A stretch of DNA of 33,490 nt, taken from the NCBI GenBank assembly GCA_964384625.1, contig CAYLNH010000049.1, positions 1 to 33,490 of the forward strand. The letters are read 5' to 3'. Below are positions 6,821 through 15,198 of the stretch, one piece after another. The stretch is from CAYLNH01 sp964384625 (GTDB lineage: Bacteria > Verrucomicrobiota > Lentisphaeria > JABSQK01). The position numbers and the translations under genes were made by a program. A model generated the notes under the pieces. The model was given only the letters and a program-made list of their open reading frames with translations. It did no database searches and was not told the origin of the DNA. Positions within the stretch are counted from its first letter, which is position 1; every line of letters starts with the position of its first letter.

Positions 6821-9427
6821 CTACGGTTTAACGACCTCGATGTGGCTGAAGTTGACCCGGGTACGATAGCCGCCGAAGCCGACAGTCGAAACCGGCAGGG
6901 GGTCCTTGTCCTGATAGCGCAGGACCTCCTTACCGTTGACCACGGCCCGAATGAGACCGTCCTGTTTGCTGAGGATAATACGGCTTTTGCGCGGACGGTA
7001 GGGGGAGTGACCGCCGACATGGCGGATGGGGAAGTCCCGGTTCTGCGCGACGCGCAGGACCTCCTTGTTGTTACGATACAGGATCGTTGCCGTTCGCCGC
7101 GCCGCGTTCAGCTCCAACCGATAGCCGGGCCGAATGTCTTTTGACGTACCGAGACAAAGCCGGACATTGTCGGCCGGATAGTGTCGATGACTGTCCGGCT
7201 TGACATCCCAGCCGAACCACTCGGTGTTTTCTTCGATGTTCACCGCGAGTGCCACATCCGGGCCGGCGGTTTGCTTGTACCAGAGCATGCCTTCCGCATC
7301 CGGAGCGATGAGCGAGATCCAACTCGAAGCGATTGCACAGGAGATGCCGCCGTGGTCGAGCCACTGTCCATCGCCGGTGCGCAGCCAGTCGGTTTCGCGG
7401 CGGTCAAAGGCGTAATAGGCGGAGGACCTCGATTGGCGGGGGATGAGGAAACTGACATCGTCGAACCAGACCTCGCCGCGGAACACCTGCAGGGCAAGCT
7501 GATCGTCGACCGCGGTTTCCCTGTCCCGGCGCAGGACCTCCTTGCGGTCAACGCGAACGACCAATTCCCGCGCCGTCTTCGACAGGGCTATTCGGTGCCA
7601 TTCATCATCCGCGGGAAGCATGATCTCCGCTTCGTTGCGATCCGGGCCGAGCACCAGTGTTTGCCGATCGCCGCGCTGGAGTCCGTTGGAGAATCCGGCC
7701 AGAGCATTGTCGCCGTGGAATCGCACGCGGCATTGCATGGTGTAGTCGCCGGCGATGGTTTGCGAGTGCCGCAATTCTGCCTCGGGCCCCCGGCCGACCA
7801 ACACGCCGGACTCAATCCGCCAACGCCCGCGACGCCGGTTCCAGGGAGAGGAGACTTCGGAACCGATCAACCGAATCTTTTTCGGCCGGCGCCGCAGTTT
7901 TCCGGGGTTATCGGCAGCCATCTCCTTGTATTCCTCGTCGGTGAAGTCGAGGTAATCGGACAAGTCGTCGATCTTGTTTTCGGTAAAATGGTAGGGTCCG
8001 ATCCGGTAGCGATCGACAGGATTTCGGGCATATCGAATTGCCACACGCCGAATGGCGACCGGGCGATCTGCAGCGCGCAGAACAGGAGTCCCCCGGCAGG
8101 CGTACCACGCTTGCCTGACTTCACCGTTGTTCCGGGTGTTGCCCGTTGCCGTCGCGTTCACGACCCGGGGCACGGTTTCGCCGGAGGCCTCCAGAAACAG
8201 TTCGGCCGCGGGCAATGGCGCGGCCGGCAGCGGCAGGTCCCCGGCACGACCGCACAATTCCAGGGCGCCGTCTTTACGCCGGCGGCGATACCACTGTTCG
8301 GCTGTCGGCCATCGGATCCGTTGTCTGCCGCTGTCATCCGCCTGCCAGCTGATGCTGCGGAGTTTGACGTCATCGAAGTGGACTTTGCCGGCCTGCACAA
8401 CGAACGCCGGTTTGCCCGGTGCGGGGACGTTCTTCAGCGTTGCAGCAAGAACGGGTTTGCCGTTTACCCGACAACGCACAACCCAGGCCCACTGCTCGAT
8501 CTCGATGCGATGCCACTGTCCGGCCGGCAGTTCACACCCGGCGGCACGGCCGGCAACCCGGATCTTGTCCTTCTGACAAGTCACAGTAAGCGATCCGGGA
8601 TGGTTGACGACGACGCCGAATTCTGCGGGATCTTCAAAGGAAACACTGAAAGCGAAGCGGACACCGTGCCACGGTTCGCGGTCCAACACCAGGACGCCTC
8701 TGCGGTTGTCGCCGGCCTGACCCGCCAGGCTGTATTGATTCGGCACCCGATTCGGATCGTAACTGAAGTCGATCCCCCAGTCGCCGGCGAGCACCTGCCA
8801 CCCGAGTCCATGGCCGGGAGACCGGTTGAACGCGTCGGCAAAGCGCCGTACTTCCACAGTCTGCGCGCCGGACTTCCGAATCGCGCCGGCGGGCCTGAAG
8901 TCAAGCCGCCGGGTCAGGAGGACCTGATCGATCGCGATGCCGTCCTCGCGTTCGCGGACGTGGATTGCCTGTTTGCCGACGGCGAGTTTCATTGTGCCGG
9001 CACGGACCCAGTGCCAGGAGCCGTAGACGTTGTCGGAGCAGGTCAGGACCTGGTTGCCGCCGCCGGCAAGCGCAACGGAGTTACCGCAGGAGTTTTGCCA
9101 GCGGCAATGCAGCCAGACGTTGTAGTCGCCGGCGATGGCGACATCGATGGGAAGCGCAAACGAACCGCTCAGGTCGGTGGTCCCGGCGCCCTCCGGCAAT
9201 ACCACAGCGAAGCCGCCGACAGCGGCGGCGTCCGCCTGCACGAGAAAGGGTCCGGCAACATCCTGTTCCGCCGCGATGCCGACCACCAGAGCATCCGCCG
9301 GCATCACGTTGACGGCTTGCTGTTGGCCCGCGTTCAGCGGCAACCGCTGATCGCCACAACCGCACAGGCAGCCAATCAGGATGCTGACGGCGGCCCAGGC
9401 CACCCCGCATCTGATTGTCCTGGTCAT
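6821..9427 (-). CDS. Large lipoprotein with carbohydrate-binding-like and LamG-like domains
   Basis: This 868-residue protein begins with a lipoprotein signal whose lipobox LIGC places the lipidated cysteine at residue 20; a Leu at +2 suggests the outer membrane. Residues about 55-172 look like a carbohydrate-binding module (DYNVWLHCRWQNSCGNSV, then SWHWVRAG, ending in REREDGIAIDQVLLT). Three regions (about 190-375, 535-690 and 700-868) resemble LamG/DUF1080-type concanavalin sandwiches, with recurring GQWHRIEI, EWHRIAL, VHFDDVKLRSI and VWFDDVSF phrases. No hydrolase catalytic motif was recognised, so glycan binding is more likely than cleavage. The start at 9427 was preferred over one 60 bases upstream because it gives a clean signal peptide. 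It lies 14 bases after the ClpX-like stop, so the two probably share a transcript. Confidence 0.75.
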   Translation of the reverse strand: MTRTIRCGVAWAAVSILIGCLCGCGDQRLPLNAGQQQAVNVMPADALVVGIAAEQDVAGPFLVQADAAAVGGFAVVLPEGAGTTDLSGSFALPIDVAIAGDYNVWLHCRWQNSCGNSVALAGGGNQVLTCSDNVYGSWHWVRAGTMKLAVGKQAIHVREREDGIAIDQVLLTRRLDFRPAGAIRKSGAQTVEVRRFADAFNRSPGHGLGWQVLAGDWGIDFSYDPNRVPNQYSLAGQAGDNRRGVLVLDREPWHGVRFAFSVSFEDPAEFGVVVNHPGSLTVTCQKDKIRVAGRAAGCELPAGQWHRIEIEQWAWVVRCRVNGKPVLAATLKNVPAPGKPAFVVQAGKVHFDDVKLRSISWQADDSGRQRIRWPTAEQWYRRRRKDGALELCGRAGDLPLPAAPLPAAELFLEASGETVPRVVNATATGNTRNNGEVRQAWYACRGTPVLRAADRPVAIRRVAIRYARNPVDRYRIGPYHFTENKIDDLSDYLDFTDEEYKEMAADNPGKLRRRPKKIRLIGSEVSSPWNRRRGRWRIESGVLVGRGPEAELRHSQTIAGDYTMQCRVRFHGDNALAGFSNGLQRGDRQTLVLGPDRNEAEIMLPADDEWHRIALSKTARELVVRVDRKEVLRRDRETAVDDQLALQVFRGEVWFDDVSFLIPRQSRSSAYYAFDRRETDWLRTGDGQWLDHGGISCAIASSWISLIAPDAEGMLWYKQTAGPDVALAVNIEENTEWFGWDVKPDSHRHYPADNVRLCLGTSKDIRPGYRLELNAARRTATILYRNNKEVLRVAQNRDFPIRHVGGHSPYRPRKSRIILSKQDGLIRAVVNGKEVLRYQDKDPLPVSTVGFGGYRTRVNFSHIEVVKP

Positions 9428-9441
9428 GGCAATGCGTCTCG

Positions 9442-11049
9442 CTATTCCGGCGATTCCCTGGCGTCGTTGAAGCTGTCGACTACCCATTTGGACAGCGCGG
9501 CATCCGGATCGTTCACGACCTCGCGGGAAATATCGAACTCCGTCCGACCGCCGTTGCGCGAGATCAGCGTCAGTCCGTACTGGTAATCATGGAACTTCTC
9601 CTCGCACAACGCCCGGATGGTCTTGCCGCCTTCCAGGCTCTGATCGACCAGCGTCTCAACGGCATCGTCATCGAACTTCAATGTCAGTTTGAAGTCGGCT
9701 TCAAAGCGTTCGGCAAACCGCATCACCTCTGCCGCCAGGATCCGCCGCTGCTCATCGATACGGCTCTGCAGCAGCTCCTGCAGCCGTCCCTGCGGTTCGA
9801 TGACCGTATCTTCGTCGACGCTGAACTCTTTCACGGGGGTCGACGGCAGTTCGAACTTAAAGTCACGGAACAGGCGTTCGAGCACAGTGAGCAGCCCGCG
9901 CGCGCCGGTTTTCTCAAGATGCGCCAGCTCTGCGATTTTGTGGATCGCGTCGTCCTGCAGGTCGAGATCGATGCCATAACCGCGGAAATCGGATCTGTAC
10001 TGGCGCAGGATGCTGCCCTCGGACTGGGTCAGGATCTGCTCGAGGTTGCCGACGGACAGTTCTTCGCAAACAACGCGCACGGGGAGCCGCCCGATGAACT
10101 CCGGTTCATAGCCGTAGTCGACGAAGTCCTTGGTCTCGACATAGCGCAGGAAGTGGCTGTCATCGAGTTCTTCACCGCGTTCCTTGCCGATACCGAAGCC
10201 GATCTGCGAGCCTTCCACGCGGTTGCGGATCTTCTCCGAGAGCGTGTCGAAAGCGCCGCTGACGATAAACAGCATATGGCGGGTACTGATGGTCCGCGGC
10301 TTCTTCTCGCCGCCGCCGTGCATCATATTCATGACGGCTTCCATCTGGCCGATCAGATCCGTCTGACTGTGGAGCGGGACTTCCGTCTCCTCCATCAATT
10401 TCAGCAGGTTGATCTGCACGCCGCGGCCCGAGACATCGCGCACGCCGCCGGCGCCGACGCGGCCGGCGATCTTGTCGATCTCGTCGATGTAGATGATGCC
10501 GTACTGCGCCAGTTCGAGATTGTTGTCGGCAAGTTTGACCAGATCGCGAACGAGGTCGTCGACATCGCGCCCGACGTAGCCGGTCTCGGAGAACTTGGTG
10601 GCATCGGCCTTGACGAACGGCACGCCGATCAGTTTCGAGATACAGCGGATCAGGTACGTTTTGCCGACGCCGGTGGGGCCGAGCAGGATGACGTTCTGCT
10701 TGGCATATTCCTGCTCGCGGACATCGCGATCTTCCAGGCACTGGCGTACGTGGTTGTAGTGATCGCAGATCGCCACGGAGAGGACTTTCTTGGCTTCGGC
10801 CTGACTGATAACAAAGCGGTCCAGGTGGTCCCTGACTTCGCGAGGCCTCAGGTTGAACTTGCGGATCCGCTCCAGGACCTCCTCCTGGCGTTCGCGTTCC
10901 TCCTCTTCATCGTCGTCAACGACTTCCACCTCGGCGGAGTCATCGTCGTTTTGGAAGTTGTATTGACCAGACTGCAGGTTGCCGAAGACCGACTGCATGC
11001 GGCGCTGGAACTCGTCAAAATCATGGGGATCCTGATTGTCTTTGCTCAT
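9442..11049 (-). CDS. ClpX-like AAA+ ATPase lacking the zinc-binding domain
   Basis: This 535-residue protein contains the ClpX ATPase core: Walker A GPTGVGKT (124-131), pore loop GYVG (157-160), Walker B IIYIDEIDK (185-193), EFIGRLP with the arginine finger (R321) and the sensor-2 GAR (382-384). The segment GSQIGFG (280-286) matches the IGF loop by which ClpX docks on ClpP, so a peptidase partner is implied. There is no N-terminal C4 zinc finger; instead there is an acidic coil-like stretch (about 35-62). The loop at about 222-258, where ClpX carries RKH, is longer and reads HGGGEKKPRTIST. The C-terminal part extends well beyond typical ClpX. The start at 11049 has AGGA upstream and overlaps the end of a small broken gene. 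No clpP is in the window. It is probably an unfoldase of a ClpX subfamily. Confidence 0.85.
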   Translation of the reverse strand: MSKDNQDPHDFDEFQRRMQSVFGNLQSGQYNFQNDDDSAEVEVVDDDEEEERERQEEVLERIRKFNLRPREVRDHLDRFVISQAEAKKVLSVAICDHYNHVRQCLEDRDVREQEYAKQNVILLGPTGVGKTYLIRCISKLIGVPFVKADATKFSETGYVGRDVDDLVRDLVKLADNNLELAQYGIIYIDEIDKIAGRVGAGGVRDVSGRGVQINLLKLMEETEVPLHSQTDLIGQMEAVMNMMHGGGEKKPRTISTRHMLFIVSGAFDTLSEKIRNRVEGSQIGFGIGKERGEELDDSHFLRYVETKDFVDYGYEPEFIGRLPVRVVCEELSVGNLEQILTQSEGSILRQYRSDFRGYGIDLDLQDDAIHKIAELAHLEKTGARGLLTVLERLFRDFKFELPSTPVKEFSVDEDTVIEPQGRLQELLQSRIDEQRRILAAEVMRFAERFEADFKLTLKFDDDAVETLVDQSLEGGKTIRALCEEKFHDYQYGLTLISRNGGRTEFDISREVVNDPDAALSKWVVDSFNDARESPE

Positions 11050-11385
11050 GGTACATCCTGGGGTTGGCTGAAGATCGACACCTGTGTGTGCGCGACGCGT
11101 GCCCCCACCGGGTTCCAACGGCAGGCGCGCAGATCATTACCGTACTCGCGTTTTGGCGGTTCGGCAACCCGCCGCCGGGTCGCGACGGTCGCCCAGGCTC
11201 CATCCAGATGAGCTCGGTAGTGCGGCCGCTGCCGTCGACATAGCCGATATTCGACTTGGGCTTGCCGTGGCGCGAGATGAAGATGCGTTTCGTGCTGCCG
11301 AGTTCCTTGTTCGCTCCCGTCACCTTGCCGCTGCCGGGGTCAATGTGAAACGTTCATGGACGTTTGCTCGGGCATTTGTCTTCAT
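11046..11385 (-). pseudogene. Probable frame-disrupted small gene upstream of the ClpX-like gene
   Basis: Three reading frames look protein-like one after another. ATG at 11385 opens MKTNARANVHERF. The next frame reads HIDPGSGKVTGANKELG and KRIFISRHGKPKSNIG to about 11205. A third frame reads AWATVATRRRVAEPPKREYG and runs to a stop that overlaps the ClpX-like start codon in ATGA. Two single-base losses would explain the breaks and would join these into one protein of about 113 residues. The ATGA junction matches the coupling style of other gene pairs in this window. I recognise no family. It could be a decayed gene, two sequencing errors, or chance open frames in GC-rich DNA. Confidence 0.35.
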
Positions 11386-11538
11386 CGTACAAGATCCCCT
11401 TTCGCTGGTCCTAAAACCAGCTCTCTGAGGTATTTCCCGCTGAAAATCAACCATTTACTATTCGAAATGGCTTGCGTTTGCAATCGATTGCACGTCACTC
11501 TGGGGAAACTGAGGATGCAAGGGAATGCGGCGGAGATT
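11386..11538. other. Intergenic stretch with two inverted repeats
   Basis: Between the LRR gene stop and the small broken gene lie a perfect 6-pair stem GCTGGT/ACCAGC (11404-11421, 6-base loop) and a perfect 14-base palindrome TGCAATCGATTGCA (11479-11492). A third dyad, AAACGT/ACGTTT (11348-11365), lies inside the broken gene. None is followed by a T run on the transcribed strand. They may separate LRR expression from the ClpX-like gene, or be protein-binding sites. No convincing promoter was found. Confidence 0.4.
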
Positions 11539-14500
11539 TCAATCGTAGGTCTGCAGGATCCTCCGGGCGCGCAGGGCGACCTCGGGGTCGAGGGCCTTGG
11601 CCGCGTCGCTCAGGTACGGCCGGCAGATGGGTCCGAGACGGATCAGTTGTTTCTGGGCGTCGCGGCGGCGGGAGCCGTCGGCATGGCCCAAATCGCGCAC
11701 CCACTGTTTGATCTTCGGGGTCAGGTTCCCCCGGATTTCGATCTGCCGCCGGACGTGTCCGAGGCGGAACGGCGCCTGGCGATGAACCACGACGGCTTCG
11801 ATGAGATGTTCGCCTTCAAGCACAGCATGCCGGATTCCGGGTTGCCAATCGCCGCCATCCAGCCGCAGGAAGACCCAATGGTGCGGCGCGAACTCGCCTT
11901 CGACAACCAACGAATTCTTGCCGGCAACCAGCTTGAGCGGCAGGGGGGCAAGCTGTTTCCGGACTTCTTCAGTCAGTCTTGTATTATAGTACCGGCCTGC
12001 CCTTGATGTCGGGCCGTTGTGCTCGAGATCCACGGAGAGCCACGCATTGCGCAACAGACTGAGCGGCAGGAACAGAACCCGGTTGTGGTTCAAGTTGAGA
12101 TACGACAGCCGCTTGTTCCCCAGGCTTTCCGGGATGGCCCGCAAGCGGTTATGACTGAGGCTCAGCGACTTCAGGGCCGGCAATTCCCCCATATTGTCCG
12201 GCAGGGCAGTCAACCGATTATGTCTGAGAGTCAGCGACTGAAGCGACTGCATGCCGACGATCTCATCGGGCAGTGTCCGCAGTTCATTGTGGTCGGCCGA
12301 CAATTGGGTAACGCGACGCAATTCCCCGATGGTCGGCGGCAGTGATTTGAGTCTGTTGTTATCGAGTTGCAGTTTTGTCAGGCTGGTCAGTCCACCAATG
12401 GTATCCGGCAGGTGTTCCAGCCGGTTATTCTCGAGCAACAGATATTCCAGGCTGATCAGCCCGCCGATACTGTCGGGCAGTGTCTTAAACTGGTTCCCCC
12501 CGGCGACCAGGTGTTTGAGTTCGGCCAGCCGGCCGAAGCTCTTGGGCAGAGCTCGAATCCGGTTGTTTTCCACGTTCAGGCGCCGAAGTTGCTGGAGGTG
12601 ACCGAGGGATTCGGGCAAGGTTTCCAGGTGACAGAGCTCCAGGTTCAGGTATTGCAGGGACCGGAGTTTGCCGATGTCTTCCGGCAGGGCTTTCAGCGGA
12701 TTCTTCTCGAGATATAACCGCCGCATTTTGGGCAGGTTGCCGATGCTCGGAGAGAGCGTCTCAAGCTTATTCTCGTTCAGTCGGAGAATCTGCAGTTGCG
12801 GCAGCGCTCCCGGTTCGAAGGTTAACGCCTGGAGGCCTCGGCCGTGCAGCCGAAGATCCCGCAGGTCGGGCATCACGTCGCGCCGGATGTCCAGACGCGG
12901 GACTTGTTTGCCGAGGAACAGTTCGTTCAGCAGCGGCAGCTTCCCGGCGCCGGGGTTGAAGATAACGGGAGCATCGGCGCCCACGTTCAGATCCCGAAGC
13001 CAGGGCAATCGCGGCATATTGACGGAAAGAAGCTGCAAGCTCCGGGACCAGATCCTCAGGCTTGACAGGCAGGGCAACTTGCCGAGGACCGCGGGAACGG
13101 CACTGAACCGGGTGTGATACATGACGAGCCGCCGCAGGGACCGGAGTTGGGCGAACTCCGGCGGCAGCCGGGCAATGGGGGCATCGACATAGAAGGTTTG
13201 GAGTTTCGTCAACCGCCCGATCGCGGGCGGTATTGAAGTTACTCTATCGCTGGAGAAACTCAGGCTGGTCAACTGCGCCAGCCGCCCGATGCCGCCGGGC
13301 AGCTGGGTGATCGGATTCCCCCCCAGTTCCAGCTTGCGACAGGCGGGCAAGTCCCAGCCATGGTGCGGCAGGGAACGAATCCGATTGCCGCGCAGGTTCA
13401 GTTCCTGCAGCTGCGGCAGTCCGAAGACCTCAGAGGGGAAGCTGGTCAACCCGTTATCGATCAACTGCAGCGATTCCATTTTCTGCAGTTCGGCAAAACC
13501 ACCGGGCAGTGATCGAAGTCCATTTCGTGAGAGTTCAAGGAGACGCAGTTGCCGCAAGCCGCCGAGATCAGGCAGGGACCGCAATTTGTTTTTATCCAGC
13601 CGCAGTTCACGGAGGGCGGACAACCGGCCCAACTCGGGCGGCAGTTCCCGCAGTTGATTGCCGCTGAGAGTCAGGATCTTGAGCCGATTGAGTTTGCCGA
13701 TGGCCGGCGACACGGTTTTGACGTCCGCCTCCCGCAGGTCCAGTTCCTCGAGGGCGGGCAAGCGGCCGACCGCCGCGGGCAGGGAAGAAAGATGATTGCG
13801 GTAAAGCCGCAGGACCCGGAGTTTCTTCAAACGACCAATTTCGGGCGGTAATGATTTCAAGTGATTACCGCCGAGATTGAGTTCCTCCAATTCGGTGAAG
13901 TTCAGGATTTGCGGCGGCAGGGCTTTGAGGTTGCTGAAGACACAGGAAAATCGCCGCAGTTTGAGGGCCGGCAGGTCGGGGAGCGACTTGAAGGAGTTGT
14001 TGCCCAGATGCAGCGATTGCAGCCGGGTGAGTTTGCCGAGCCCCGCCGGCAGGCTGTTCAGCCGGTTGCGGTTCAGGTTCAGGTCCTCCAACGCATGCAG
14101 CTGGAGGATGGCCTCAGGGACCTTGCCAAATCCACAGCCGGCAAGATGCAGGACGCGCAGGCGCTGCAGTTTGGCGAAGCCCGGGGGCAGTCTGCCGAAG
14201 TAGCCGCCGCTGAGGATGAGTTCTTCGAGTCCGGTCATCTTGGACAGGGCCTGGGGGAGTTCTTTGAACTGTCGCGTGAGAGGCTGGCTGGCATTGAGTT
14301 TTCGCAGCTTCGTCAAGCGCGTCAAAGCCAACGGAAAATGCTCCAGGGAATTGCTGCGGAGGTCGAGTCGGCGGAGGGCCTGTAATTTCGCAAAGGCCGT
14401 CGGCAGGTGAGCAAGCCGCCCCCAACTCAGATTCAACTCCTCCAGTCGCGTCAACTTGCCGATGTCCGGCGGCAGGTGTTCGAACTCGGCATATGCGGCG

Positions 14501-15027
14501 TGCAGTTCCCGCAGCGAAGCCAGCCGACAGAGCACCGGCGGGAACTGTTCGAAGTCGTTGCCGCCGATGTTGATTGCCCGCAAACCGGTCAGCCTCGACA
14601 GGCTGTCCGGCAGGGCGTGCAACTCGTTGCCGTAGAGGTCCAGGACCTCCAACTGGCGGAGCGCCCCGATCTCCTTCGGCAGTTCGTACAGGCCCAACCT
14701 TCGCAGGCTCAGCGCCTTCAGATTTCGAAAACGCAGGAGGACCTCAGGCGGAGGACACCCCTGGCGAACCAACAGGCGTTCGACGGCGTCGGGGTTCTGC
14801 AGTGCTTCATGCAGATCAGCGTAGAGCTTAAGGTGCTGGACGCCGGGAAGGTGGATCAACTCGCCGTCGGAACAGACATCGTACGTTCCGTACATCCACA
14901 TGCCGGCGGCCGCCGGTAAAGTCCAGGCGGCAGCGAAGACCAGGAACAGAATACGGGCCAGCGGCCGGATGCCCGAGGTCGGCGCAACGATTCTATTCGA
15001 CTCCGGCAGTTGGGGGTAAGACATCAT
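11539..15027 (-). CDS. Exported giant leucine-rich-repeat protein with C-terminal HEAT-like segment
   Basis: This 1162-residue protein has an N-terminal hydrophobic signal or anchor (about 24-42, ARILFLVFAAAWTLPAAAG). From about residue 100 to 1010 I count 39 leucine-rich repeats plus a partial one, nearly all of 23 residues with the form LxxLxLxxNxLxxLPxxIGxL, the type found in bacterial and ROCO-like LRR proteins. A few repeats are shorter (for example those ending LPDLPALK and LPDLGGL), and repeats 24-28 are the most degenerate. A beta-rich segment follows (about 1040-1095). The last 65 residues read like a HEAT-type helical pair (KQWVRDLGHADG to DPEVALRARRIL), a tail often seen in Planctomycetes and Verrucomicrobia. 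GGAGG lies 10 bases before the first of two adjacent ATGs. It probably binds protein or glycan outside the cytoplasm. The kinase gene lies 171 bases upstream on the same strand. Confidence 0.9.
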   Translation of the reverse strand: MMSYPQLPESNRIVAPTSGIRPLARILFLVFAAAWTLPAAAGMWMYGTYDVCSDGELIHLPGVQHLKLYADLHEALQNPDAVERLLVRQGCPPPEVLLRFRNLKALSLRRLGLYELPKEIGALRQLEVLDLYGNELHALPDSLSRLTGLRAINIGGNDFEQFPPVLCRLASLRELHAAYAEFEHLPPDIGKLTRLEELNLSWGRLAHLPTAFAKLQALRRLDLRSNSLEHFPLALTRLTKLRKLNASQPLTRQFKELPQALSKMTGLEELILSGGYFGRLPPGFAKLQRLRVLHLAGCGFGKVPEAILQLHALEDLNLNRNRLNSLPAGLGKLTRLQSLHLGNNSFKSLPDLPALKLRRFSCVFSNLKALPPQILNFTELEELNLGGNHLKSLPPEIGRLKKLRVLRLYRNHLSSLPAAVGRLPALEELDLREADVKTVSPAIGKLNRLKILTLSGNQLRELPPELGRLSALRELRLDKNKLRSLPDLGGLRQLRLLELSRNGLRSLPGGFAELQKMESLQLIDNGLTSFPSEVFGLPQLQELNLRGNRIRSLPHHGWDLPACRKLELGGNPITQLPGGIGRLAQLTSLSFSSDRVTSIPPAIGRLTKLQTFYVDAPIARLPPEFAQLRSLRRLVMYHTRFSAVPAVLGKLPCLSSLRIWSRSLQLLSVNMPRLPWLRDLNVGADAPVIFNPGAGKLPLLNELFLGKQVPRLDIRRDVMPDLRDLRLHGRGLQALTFEPGALPQLQILRLNENKLETLSPSIGNLPKMRRLYLEKNPLKALPEDIGKLRSLQYLNLELCHLETLPESLGHLQQLRRLNVENNRIRALPKSFGRLAELKHLVAGGNQFKTLPDSIGGLISLEYLLLENNRLEHLPDTIGGLTSLTKLQLDNNRLKSLPPTIGELRRVTQLSADHNELRTLPDEIVGMQSLQSLTLRHNRLTALPDNMGELPALKSLSLSHNRLRAIPESLGNKRLSYLNLNHNRVLFLPLSLLRNAWLSVDLEHNGPTSRAGRYYNTRLTEEVRKQLAPLPLKLVAGKNSLVVEGEFAPHHWVFLRLDGGDWQPGIRHAVLEGEHLIEAVVVHRQAPFRLGHVRRQIEIRGNLTPKIKQWVRDLGHADGSRRRDAQKQLIRLGPICRPYLSDAAKALDPEVALRARRILQTYD

Positions 15028-15198
15028 CGGATCTCGTCCTCCGGCTGAGATAAGCTATCCATGGATGGCCGGCAATGCAAGAATGCCGCGGGAGACTGCT
15101 GGATTTCAGATTGAAGAGGAACGGGCGGGGAAGGAAGCGCGGGCAAGATACCCGGGCGCACGTAAGAAGTGGAGGAGACGGCGGAGGACTCCGGGTTG

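Noticed and set aside
7181..9586. 801-codon rightward frame opposite the lipoprotein gene
   Set aside because: It is antisense to a gene with a signal peptide and recognisable domains; long antisense frames are common in GC-rich DNA.
9415..11211. 598-codon rightward frame opposite the ClpX-like gene
   Set aside because: The opposite strand encodes all ClpX motifs; this frame matches nothing and is a GC-driven shadow.
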